Source: Polyangiaceae bacterium (GTDB lineage: Bacteria > Myxococcota_A > Polyangia > Polyangiales > Polyangiaceae). Taken from it: DNA of 64,000 nt. A model generated the notes under the pieces. It worked only from the letters and a program-made list of their open reading frames with translations, was not told the origin of the DNA and searched no databases. Position numbers and translations under genes: made by a program. Shown piece by piece: positions 14,233 to 22,263 of this stretch. The stretch spans positions 992,001 through 1,056,000 of the forward strand of contig JACKEB010000010.1 in assembly GCA_020633205.1 (NCBI GenBank), given 5' to 3'. Within the stretch, counting starts at the first letter, position 1. The number at the start of each line of letters is the position of its first letter.

Positions 14233-16896
14233 GTGCGAGCCGTGTCTCTGGGGTCGGAGGAGCTCTACGACTTGTTCCTGGCGTTGGCTCCGGCACGCCT
14301 AGAATCCGCACGTCAGGCGTTGAGCGCCGAGTCCGGCGATCGAGAGTCCCGCCTCCAGGCTGCGCTCGTGCCCTTCGCGGTCGATGCCGCACTGCTTGGC
14401 GTCGACGGCCTGCGGGAGTTAGCGCTCGCGACCGCGGCGTCAGGGCTCGATGCACCCGAGGGTGATCTCGAACGCGCCTTGGAAGTCCTCGAGTCCGCCG
14501 CGGAGGCCCTCGCCCACGGCGACGAGAGCGGCGCCCGGGTCAACGAATCGGAGCTCAAGGCGCGCGCCAAGACGTTGCGCTCGCACCTGCCCCAGACCTC
14601 AGACGCCGTCCCCGACGCGATCGCTGAAGAAGAAGGCGATGACAGCGTGTGGCGACCAACGCTGGATCCCGACATGATCGGCGCGTTCCTCGACGAGTGC
14701 AACGAGCGCCTCGAGGGCTTGTCGGAGCGCCTGCTCGAGCTTGAATCGCGCGGAAACGACCGTGAGCTGGTGAGCGAGCTGTTTCGCGATCTCCACACGC
14801 TCAAGGGCTCGAGCGCATTCGCCGGCCTCAAGAAGATGAACCGCGTGGCGCATCTCGCGGAAGACCTGATTGGCGAGCTGAGAGACGGCAAGCGGGAGAT
14901 CACCCGCGGCTTGATCGACGTCTTGCTCGAGACCCTCGATGTACTGCGGATGATCGTCGACAAGGCGCGGGCGCGCGCGCCCATCGACGTGGAGGTGGGG
15001 ACGCTACTTCAGCGGCTGAAGGACCCGGAGGTCGTGCCGTTCTCGGCACCCAAGGCCGCAGCAAGCGCCGCGAGTGGAGCTGCGGCGAACCTCCCCCCCA
15101 AACCCCAGGCGCCACGCGCATCCAGCCAGGCGTCCGCAACGCTACGCATCGATTTCGAGAAGGTCGATCGCCTGCTCAATCTGGTCGGGGAAGTCGTGCT
15201 GGCGCGCGGCCGGCTCACCGCCGCTGCGGACTCTCAGGGCACCCTCGCCCGCGAGCTCTCGAGCCTCAGGCAGAAGCTTTCCCGGATCAAAAACCTCCCG
15301 GAAACGCTGGAGCGCGGTTCGGGGAGAGGCAACGTGGCGGATGAGCTACAGCGCACGGAGCGCGTGCTACGCGAAACTCAAGGCGACCTGGACAGCAGCC
15401 TCAGCGTGCTTGGCCTGGCGGTGAGTCAGCTGCGCGATGACGTGATGAAGCTCCGCATGGTGCCGATCTCGCGGTTGTTCTCGAAGTACCAACGCACAGT
15501 GCGCGAGCTCTCCCACAAGCTCGGCAAGGAAGTCAGTGTGGAGCTGGTCGGCGCAGAGACGGAGCTCGACAAGGTCCTCGTCGAGCGACTGGAAGATCCG
15601 CTGCTGCACCTGGTACGCAACGCGGTAGACCACGGTGTAGAAGCGCCAGACGAACGCCTGAGGGCGAACAAGCCTCGCGCGGGACGCCTAGTGCTCGGGG
15701 CAACTCAGCGCGGCGGACAGATCCTGGTGACGATCCAAGACGACGGACGCGGCATGGATCCCCAGAAGCTGCGCCAGAAAGCTCAGGAGAAGGGGATCCT
15801 CAGCGCGAGCGAAGCGCGAGAGCTCTCCGACTCTGATAGCTTCCAGTTGATTTTCCGCGCTGGATTTTCCACCGCAGCTCAAGTCAGCGACGTATCGGGT
15901 CGCGGAGTTGGCATGGATGTCGTGCGGGACGCGATCTCGAAGCTGAAGGGCAGTATTCATTTGGACTCGGAGGCGGGGCGCGGCACCTTGCTCGAGCTGC
16001 GGCTCCCGCTCACCCTGGCGATCACGCAGATCCTCGCGGCGCGCGTTGGTGGCGAGCTCGTCGCCATCCCCCTGGAAGCGGTTGCGAGCGCACAAACCGT
16101 CACTGGTTCCGAGCTAGAGGCCGTGGGCAGCGGCACGTGTTTGCGTGTCGCGGACGAGCTGATCCCGGTCGTGGATCTGGCGCGCTTGCTGGGGCTCGGC
16201 TCGACGATGACGAGTCACCTGGGCGACGGCGCCGAGCACAGCGTGGTGATCATCGAGCTCGGCACGGAGCGATTCGGGCTCTTGGTTCAGCAGGTGCTCG
16301 GTCGGCACGAAGTGGTCATCAAGAGCCTTGGCCCGTTGCTCGCCGGCACGCCTTGCGCGGCGGGTGCGACGCTGGTCGGTGATCGGATTTTGTTGGTGGT
16401 GGACCTGGCGGAGGTAGCGACCCGCAGTCGGGACGGCGCTCACGCCCTTGGCAGCTCCGCCGTAGCGGCCAGCATGGCTCTCGGTGCTTTGGCCGAGTCG
16501 GGGGGGAGGGCCCATGGCCAGGCACGCGCGCGCGTGCTCGTCGCCGAGGACAGCGACACGATTCGCGAAGCCATCCGACGCGAGCTCACCCAAGCTGGCT
16601 TCGAGGTAGTCACCGCGAGCGACGGTGGGGAGGCCCTGGAGATCGCAGCGAAGGAGAGCTTCGACGCGATTTCCACGGATGTGATGATGCCCCGAATGGA
16701 CGGCTACGAGCTAACGCGGCGACTGCGCGCGGACCCGCGTTACGCCGAAGTGCCGATCGTCATGGTGACCAGCAAAGACGCCCGCCTCGACACGCTCCGA
16801 GGCTTCGACGCGGGCGCGAGTGCGTACATCACCAAGCCTGCGGATGCAGCCGAACTCGTGCGCACCCTCGACAGCCTGCTGGGACCGAAAGGCTGA
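14233..16896 (+). CDS. CheA-type hybrid histidine kinase with CheW and receiver domains (FrzE-like)
   Basis: Encodes 887 residues in CheA order: an unassigned N-terminal helical part (1-140), an Hpt domain with the phospho-accepting His188 in HTLKGSS, a dimerisation region (about 300-420), a HATPase domain containing LVRNAVDHGVE, DDGRGMD and GRGVGMDVV, a CheW-like domain, and a C-terminal receiver (766-887) with phosphoacceptor Asp816 and Lys868 in ITKP. A CheA-CheY fusion of this kind is known as FrzE in Myxococcus, which controls motility reversals. No receptor, CheW, CheR or CheB gene is adjacent, so its pathway is unknown. It uses a GTG start. Confidence 0.9.
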   Translation: MRAVSLGSEELYDLFLALAPARLESARQALSAESGDRESRLQAALVPFAVDAALLGVDGLRELALATAASGLDAPEGDLERALEVLESAAEALAHGDESGARVNESELKARAKTLRSHLPQTSDAVPDAIAEEEGDDSVWRPTLDPDMIGAFLDECNERLEGLSERLLELESRGNDRELVSELFRDLHTLKGSSAFAGLKKMNRVAHLAEDLIGELRDGKREITRGLIDVLLETLDVLRMIVDKARARAPIDVEVGTLLQRLKDPEVVPFSAPKAAASAASGAAANLPPKPQAPRASSQASATLRIDFEKVDRLLNLVGEVVLARGRLTAAADSQGTLARELSSLRQKLSRIKNLPETLERGSGRGNVADELQRTERVLRETQGDLDSSLSVLGLAVSQLRDDVMKLRMVPISRLFSKYQRTVRELSHKLGKEVSVELVGAETELDKVLVERLEDPLLHLVRNAVDHGVEAPDERLRANKPRAGRLVLGATQRGGQILVTIQDDGRGMDPQKLRQKAQEKGILSASEARELSDSDSFQLIFRAGFSTAAQVSDVSGRGVGMDVVRDAISKLKGSIHLDSEAGRGTLLELRLPLTLAITQILAARVGGELVAIPLEAVASAQTVTGSELEAVGSGTCLRVADELIPVVDLARLLGLGSTMTSHLGDGAEHSVVIIELGTERFGLLVQQVLGRHEVVIKSLGPLLAGTPCAAGATLVGDRILLVVDLAEVATRSRDGAHALGSSAVAASMALGALAESGGRAHGQARARVLVAEDSDTIREAIRRELTQAGFEVVTASDGGEALEIAAKESFDAISTDVMMPRMDGYELTRRLRADPRYAEVPIVMVTSKDARLDTLRGFDAGASAYITKPADAAELVRTLDSLLGPKG

Positions 16897-17191
16897 AAAG
16901 CAGGGCGCTTCAGCGTGCCTTCGACGAAGGCTTCGCAAGCCCGCGCGTGACTTGCGCGAATTATTGAGTATGAATCGCTCGGAGCTTGCGTGAGCCCTCG
17001 CTCCGGTTCACAAGCCGCCGACTCGCTGCTAGGGTCCCGCCCGTTACGCAGCGCCTGACACGAGTCGGGCTCTCAAGCTCAAGTCTCATCGACTCCACGA
17101 TGAGCGGCTTCGGCACCGCACCGCCACGAACCCTGAGGCGAGAGCGGATTGGTCCGAAGTCGAGGTCCGACTCCAAGATTGAGGAACCCTA

Positions 17192-18562
17192 ATGTCCAGT
17201 TACCTGTTTACCTCTGAATCCGTTTCCGAAGGTCATCCCGACAAGATCTGTGACGCCGTCAGCGACGGCGTGCTCGACGCAGCGCTCGCACAAGACCCGC
17301 GGAGCCGCGTCGCCTGCGAGACCTTCATCAAGACCGGGTTCGTGGTGATCGGTGGTGAGATCACCACGGAAGCGTTCATCAACTTCGCCGAGGTCGCGCG
17401 CAACACGATCAAGGAGATCGGCTACACCTCGAGCGAGATGGGTTTCGACTACGCCACGTGCGGCGTGCTGGTCGCCATCGAGCCGCAGTCGCCCGACATC
17501 TCCCAGGGGGTGAGCGAAGGCGAGGGCATGTTCACCGAGCAAGGCGCCGGTGACCAGGGCCTGATGTTCGGCTTCGCGTGCGACGAGACGCCTGAGCTGA
17601 TGCCAGCGCCGATCATGTACTCCCACGCACTGACCAAGCGCCTGGCGGCCGTGCGCAAGAGCAACAAGGTCGACTTCCTGCGTCCGGACAGCAAGAGCCA
17701 GGTCACCGTCGAGTACGTCGACGGCAAGCCGAAGCGCATCGACGCCGTGGTTATTTCCACGCAGCATTCCGAGTCGGTTCAGTACGACACCCTGCGCGAC
17801 GCGGTCATGGACTTGGTCGTCAAGAAGACGCTGCCCAAGAACATGTTGGACAGCCGCACCAAGTACTTCATCAACCCCACCGGTCGCTTCGTCATCGGCG
17901 GCCCCTGCGGCGACGCCGGCCTGACCGGTCGCAAGATCATCGTGGACACCTACGGTGGCGCTGGCCGTCACGGCGGCGGCGCGTTCAGCGGCAAGGACCC
18001 GTCCAAGGTGGACCGCTCCGCTTGCTACTACGCCCGCTACGTCGCGAAGAACATCGTCGCAGCAGGTCTCGCCACCCGCGCCGAGGTTCAGGTTGCCTAC
18101 GCCATCGGCGTGGCTCAGCCCGTCAGCGTCCGCGTCGACACCTTCGGCACCGCGAAGATCCCCGAGGAGAAGATCGAAGCCTACGTTCGCGAGAACTTCG
18201 ACATGACTCCTCGCGGAATCATCACCCAGCTCGACCTGCTGAAGCCGATCTACAGCGCGACGGCAGCCTACGGTCACTTCGGCCGCAAGGAGTTCAGCTG
18301 GGAGAAGACCAACCGCGCGAAGGAGCTGCGCGCGCTGCTCAGCGACAAGGGCGCGAAGGTCGCTGTGCCCGCAAAGAAGGCTGCAAAGGCCAACGGGGCA
18401 GCAGCCTCGAAGAAGGCCAACGGCGCCGCAAAGAAGGCAGCGCCCGCAAAGAACGGAGCCGCAAAGAACGGAGCCGCAAAGAAGGCAGCCCCCAAGACCA
18501 CCAAGGCCACTCCGAAGGCCAAGCCCGCAAAGAAGGCGGGCCGTAAGGGCGCCCGCGCCTGA
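17192..18562 (+). CDS. metK: S-adenosylmethionine synthetase with Lys/Ala-rich C-terminal tail
   Basis: Encodes 456 residues. Residues 1-390 are a complete methionine adenosyltransferase (ATP plus methionine gives SAM): FTSESVSEGHPDK at the N-terminus, GAGDQGLMFGFAC for the ATP site, GLTGRKIIVDTYGG and GGGAFSGKDPSKVDRSA. GAGGAACC precedes the ATG. Residues 391-456 are an extra tail of about 66 residues with roughly 18 Lys and no acidic residue, built from AKKAA, KNGAA and PKAKP units like a histone H1 tail. The tail is not part of the normal enzyme (about 385-400 residues). The 295-bp leader (16897-17191) shows no riboswitch that I can fold by eye. Confidence 0.95.
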   Translation: MSSYLFTSESVSEGHPDKICDAVSDGVLDAALAQDPRSRVACETFIKTGFVVIGGEITTEAFINFAEVARNTIKEIGYTSSEMGFDYATCGVLVAIEPQSPDISQGVSEGEGMFTEQGAGDQGLMFGFACDETPELMPAPIMYSHALTKRLAAVRKSNKVDFLRPDSKSQVTVEYVDGKPKRIDAVVISTQHSESVQYDTLRDAVMDLVVKKTLPKNMLDSRTKYFINPTGRFVIGGPCGDAGLTGRKIIVDTYGGAGRHGGGAFSGKDPSKVDRSACYYARYVAKNIVAAGLATRAEVQVAYAIGVAQPVSVRVDTFGTAKIPEEKIEAYVRENFDMTPRGIITQLDLLKPIYSATAAYGHFGRKEFSWEKTNRAKELRALLSDKGAKVAVPAKKAAKANGAAASKKANGAAKKAAPAKNGAAKNGAAKKAAPKTTKATPKAKPAKKAGRKGARA

Positions 18563-18603
18563 TTCGAGCAACGCGAGGTCTTGCCTCGCGGAATCGAAGG
18601 CTC

Positions 18604-18635
18604 AAAAGGTCACGCTTCGGCGTGGCCTTTTCTGC
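18604..18635 (+). terminator. Intrinsic terminator of metK
   Basis: AAAAGGTCACGC, a TTCG loop and GCGTGGCCTTTT form a stable stem ending in a T-run, 41 bases after the metK stop. The remaining sequence to 18924 shows no gene. Confidence 0.85.
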
Positions 18636-18924
18636 GTCTAGGCCGCCCCTTGTGCGAACGGACAAGCGCGTGCGCCAACGTATCCGCTGGGTTTCGTCTC
18701 GCCCGCATCCCGCCAGGATCCAGGCGAGACCAACAATTTTAGGCTTGAAGGATCAGCCACTCGGTCGACGTGCGCCTTGACCGTCGGGGTCGGCGAAAAA
18801 ATTCCCGTAACGACGTAGCTCGCTGTGTAACGAGTCGGTTCCGATCGCGCGGGTCAGGTCGTGGAGCTAGGTTTTCCACCCTCCCCCGCCCGTGCACGGC
18901 ACGAGGCATTCCCCGAGGTATGGC

Positions 18925-20196
18925 ATGCGATTCCCTGCTTTCTCTCTTGGTTTGGTCGTCCCTGTAGCGCTCACCCTCGCCGCTGGCTGCTCCGATGCTT
19001 CGGGTGGCTCCGGCGTCACCGGCGGTAGTGGAGCGAACGGTGGCTCCAGTAATGGGTCCGGCGCGAGCGGTGGCTCCGACAGCAGCGGCGGTTCCCTCGG
19101 GATCGGCAACAATGGTGGTGGCGGCAACGACAGCGGCGGCGGCGGCGGTGTGCTGCAGGGCGAGCCGCCCTGCAATCCCGCCGACGTCAACGCCGACGGC
19201 GACGGCGACGGCTGGACGACCGCGCAGGGCGACTGCAACGACTGCACCGCGGAAATGAACCCCGGCGCATACGACTACCCGGGAAATAACGTCGACGACG
19301 ACTGCGATGGTACGAAGGACAACGAACCGCTGAACTGCGACTCGGGTCAGCTCGCGATCAACTCCACCTATCCGGGAGACGCGCTGACGGCGGTCGACCT
19401 GTGCCGCGCGCAGAACGGCGACTCTTGGGGTGTGGTCGCCGTCGAGTACCTGAAGGCCGATCAAAGCCCGGGCATGAACGAGCTAAGCCACGGCTTGCTT
19501 CCCAAGTTCGGCGCAGCGACGCCGCGAGCCGGAAACACCTTCCTGGCGCTGTCATCGGGCACCGCACGAGATAGCAATCAGCAAGGCTTTAGGAGCCCCG
19601 CGGGCGATCTGCTCGGCGTCGATATGGGGACAACCTCCGGCACCCCGGGAGGTTTCCCCGTGGCGTCGCCTTCCTGCCCGCAGGCTCCCAACCCGAGCCA
19701 GGTCGCGAATGATCCTGCCGCGCTGCGCCTGCGTATCCGAGTACCCACGAACGCGAACGCAATCCGCTTCGACTTCATGTTCTACACCTATGAGTTCCCG
19801 GCGTGGATCTGCTCGGAGTACAACGACTTCTTCGTTGCGCTGATGGATCCGGCTCCTGAGGGCGCGATCAGCGGCAACGTGAGCTTCGACAACCAGGGCA
19901 ACCCCGTCAGCGTCAACAACGGCTACCTCGAGGTCTGCAAGGCGCAAACCGCCGGCGGAAAGAACTTCGATTGCCCCCAAGGCACGGGCCTGCTCCAGGG
20001 CACCGGCTACGAGCCGGGCGCATCGACGGGCTGGCTACAGACCATCGCTCCCGTCACACCTGGGACAGAAGTGACCTTGATGTTCGCCATCTGGGATGCG
20101 GGCGATCACGTCCTCAACTCGACGGCGATCATCGACAACATCACCTTCGACGTGACGGATTCCTCGGTGCCGGTCACCGAGCCCCCGCCGAAGTGA
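18925..20196 (+). CDS. Lipoprotein with Gly/Ser spacer, MopE-like motif and choice-of-anchor L domain
   Basis: Encodes 423 residues from the ATG at 18925. A signal peptide ends in LAAGC (Cys22). Residues 26-76 are a Gly/Ser/Asn spacer. Residues 84-130 match the repeated metal-binding motif of MopE-type proteins: an Asp/Gly-rich DGDGDGW loop, GDCND and a NPGAYDYPGNNVDDDCDG ending. The remainder fits the choice-of-anchor L domain, with NTFLALSSGTA, a DFMFYTYEFP strand pair and a late TAIIDNITF segment. It is probably exposed on the cell surface. These domains are adhesive or structural in related families; the ligand is unknown. Confidence 0.75.
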   Translation: MRFPAFSLGLVVPVALTLAAGCSDASGGSGVTGGSGANGGSSNGSGASGGSDSSGGSLGIGNNGGGGNDSGGGGGVLQGEPPCNPADVNADGDGDGWTTAQGDCNDCTAEMNPGAYDYPGNNVDDDCDGTKDNEPLNCDSGQLAINSTYPGDALTAVDLCRAQNGDSWGVVAVEYLKADQSPGMNELSHGLLPKFGAATPRAGNTFLALSSGTARDSNQQGFRSPAGDLLGVDMGTTSGTPGGFPVASPSCPQAPNPSQVANDPAALRLRIRVPTNANAIRFDFMFYTYEFPAWICSEYNDFFVALMDPAPEGAISGNVSFDNQGNPVSVNNGYLEVCKAQTAGGKNFDCPQGTGLLQGTGYEPGASTGWLQTIAPVTPGTEVTLMFAIWDAGDHVLNSTAIIDNITFDVTDSSVPVTEPPPK

Positions 20197-20267
20197 GCAC
20201 GAAATAGGCAACGACTTCGAGCGTTGCTGATCATGGCCCGAGCCAAGCACTCGCTAGGCTCGGGCCG

Positions 20268-21485
20268 ATGTGTTTCTGCGCCCGAAGCGTGCTGACGCTC
20301 CTCGGCGCGCTCTGCCTGAGCGTGCTGGTATTCACTCCAGCAGCACACGCTCATCCGAACGCGCTGAGCCGCGTCGACGTGTATCTCGGCTCAGACAGCA
20401 CGCGCGTAGAGCTCGACCTAGACGGGACCAGCAGTGTCGACCTCATCGCGCGACAGCTCGGCTTGGCACCCCCGCCAGATCTAGCGGACCTGGCGTCCCA
20501 CCAGGCGCGCCTGGTGCGCTACGCCGAATCACACCTCTCCCTGAAGGCGGATGGCCAGCGCTGCACACCCAAGGACGCAGGCAATCAACGCTTCAGTCGC
20601 GCAAAGAACCGCCTCTACTTGCGGCTCGGATATCACTGCCCCTGGGCCCCGAAGCAGGTCGTCCTCGAATCACGTCTGTTCACCGACGAAAGCACGCCCC
20701 ATCAGATCCTGGGTGGAGTTCATCGAGCTGGACGTTATCAGCGGAGCTTGCTCGCCCCGCAGCAGCCCGTCGCCTTCACCACGGACAGCTTGCCGCTAGC
20801 AGAGTCTGCTCCTCACACTTTCCGCATGGCAACGCCTCCCGCGAGTGCTGGGGTCGCGTTAGCAAACGCGAGGGCAGCGCCGGCGGCTGACCCTGACGCG
20901 GTCAGCGTTCCTCCGCCGCCCAAGCAGCCGACGGGGCTGTCGTTCAGTGCTTTTCTTGGGGAAGGCTGGCGGCACATCCTGGGTGGCTACGATCACCTGC
21001 TATTCGTGTTCACTCTAGTACTGGGCGCCGTGAGCCTGCGCGAGCTCACCCGCTGGATCACCGCATTCACCCTCGCGCACAGCCTGAGCCTGGCGCTCTC
21101 TGCACTCGAGCTGGTGAAGGTCTCGCCGCGTCTGATTGAGCCGCTCATCGCACTCTCCATCGTCTGGGTGGGAGTGGAAACCGCGCGTGGTCGCCGCGGT
21201 CACCGCCGCGCGGGCATGGTATTCGCGTTTGGTCTGCTGCACGGATTGGGCTTCGGCGGCGCTTTGTTCGAGCTGGGGCTCAACCGAAACGACGTGGCAA
21301 CACCGCTCCTCGGATTCAACCTTGGCGTCGAGCTCGGGCAACTCGTGGTCGTCCTCCCTTGCTTCGCCGTTCTGGCTTGGCAGCGCAAACATCACGCGAA
21401 GTGGAACCTCCCCCTGCGCACCTGGGCAGGCGCCGTCTCGAGCTTGGTAGCGAGCATCTGGTTCCTTGAGCGACTCGTGGCATGA
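20268..21485 (+). CDS. HupE/UreJ-family membrane protein
   Basis: Encodes 405 residues. A signal peptide ends at AAHAHPN, and the extracytoplasmic N-terminal region (about 28-210) is followed by the HupE/UreJ_2 membrane domain: GEGWRHILGGYDHLLF, then TRWITAFTLAHSLSLALS and FAFGLLHGLGFGGAL, with five or six helices. Conserved histidines in these motifs suggest metal handling; family members are linked to nickel or to unknown transport. No urease or hydrogenase genes are adjacent, so the substrate is open. It reads in the same direction as the next barrel gene, 40 bases on. Confidence 0.8.
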   Translation: MCFCARSVLTLLGALCLSVLVFTPAAHAHPNALSRVDVYLGSDSTRVELDLDGTSSVDLIARQLGLAPPPDLADLASHQARLVRYAESHLSLKADGQRCTPKDAGNQRFSRAKNRLYLRLGYHCPWAPKQVVLESRLFTDESTPHQILGGVHRAGRYQRSLLAPQQPVAFTTDSLPLAESAPHTFRMATPPASAGVALANARAAPAADPDAVSVPPPPKQPTGLSFSAFLGEGWRHILGGYDHLLFVFTLVLGAVSLRELTRWITAFTLAHSLSLALSALELVKVSPRLIEPLIALSIVWVGVETARGRRGHRRAGMVFAFGLLHGLGFGGALFELGLNRNDVATPLLGFNLGVELGQLVVVLPCFAVLAWQRKHHAKWNLPLRTWAGAVSSLVASIWFLERLVA

Positions 21486-21525
21486 GTCGTTTCCGTGTTG
21501 GCATCTCCCTTGCTCTAGCTTGGGC

Positions 21526-22146
21526 ATGTCCCTGCGGTTCACGGGCCTCGAAATCGCGAAAAAGCTCGCAGTACTCGCTATAGCTGGCGGGTTTCTCCAG
21601 CTCGCGTCGCCCACCGACGCCATGGCAGCGGCGTCGTCTTCTAGCAACACCCGTGACCAGGCGGCGTCATCTGACACGCACAGCGCCTCCGGACCTAGCT
21701 TCAGCGCATGGCTCGGCGCAATAGGCGGAGGCACGATGGACGGCGGGGTGGGATTGCGTGCGGGGTACACGCTGGATCGCCGACTCACCCTTAGCCTCGG
21801 GGGTGAGTTCGCGAGCATCCCGCCGTATGGTACCGAGAGCGAGTGCTACTACGGCTATGACCACTACAAGTGTGAGCACAGTCGGGTAAGCGCTTTCGCC
21901 GGCGTCGGATACGTATTTGAGCCTCAGGGTTTTTCCCCATGGCTACAAGCGGACGCTGGCGTCGCGTGGCTGACCGGCGGCTCGTCTTGGGTCCCCGACG
22001 AAACCATCGCGCGCTTCCAAGCCACCCTTGGGGCGGGGGTTCGCTACGGCTTCGAGCGGGCGGGGCTAGGCCTGCAAGGCACCGCGGGCGCGCTAGGAGA
22101 CGTCGCAGTCTTCGGCGCTCGCTTGGCCGTCGACGTGCGCTTCTGA
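21526..22146 (+). CDS. Outer-membrane beta-barrel protein
   Basis: Encodes 206 residues from the ATG at 21526 (MSLRFTGLEIAKKLAVLAIA). A signal peptide is cleaved near AMAAAS, followed by a Ser-rich linker and then an eight-strand-like barrel pattern of alternating hydrophobic residues (LRAGYTLDRRLTLSLGGEF, FAGVGYVFEPQGFSPWLQAD, ATLGAGVRYGFER) ending in VDVRF, a typical C-terminal phenylalanine for BAM insertion. Function unknown. An earlier in-frame start would overlap the hupE-like gene and is less likely. Confidence 0.7.
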   Translation: MSLRFTGLEIAKKLAVLAIAGGFLQLASPTDAMAAASSSSNTRDQAASSDTHSASGPSFSAWLGAIGGGTMDGGVGLRAGYTLDRRLTLSLGGEFASIPPYGTESECYYGYDHYKCEHSRVSAFAGVGYVFEPQGFSPWLQADAGVAWLTGGSSWVPDETIARFQATLGAGVRYGFERAGLGLQGTAGALGDVAVFGARLAVDVRF

Positions 22147-22149
22147 AGG

Positions 22150-22168
22150 TTCTTTTTTTGGGGGGAGG
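22150..22168 (+). repeat. T-run/G-run intergenic motif, copy 1
   Basis: TTCTTTTTTTGGGGGGAGGC directly follows the barrel gene stop. Similar sequences occur at 29116-29141, 50594-50612 and, reversed, at 62433-62450, always between genes. Confidence 0.6.
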
Positions 22169-22263
22169 CGCGGCGTCTGCACACTAGACCGCCGCAAGAA
22201 ACGATCACGTCCGCGAACAGTTCTGGCCCACCCGGCAGGAACCCAGTCCGTACGCTCCGAAGC

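Noticed and set aside
16897..17191. SAM riboswitch in the metK leader
   Set aside because: No conserved core of the known SAM classes could be identified by eye; a covariance search would be needed.
17189..18571. Long antisense frame opposite metK
   Set aside because: It mirrors the metK codon pattern of a GC-rich gene, has a repetitive Cys/Leu/Gly composition and no ribosome binding site; metK on the other strand is certain.
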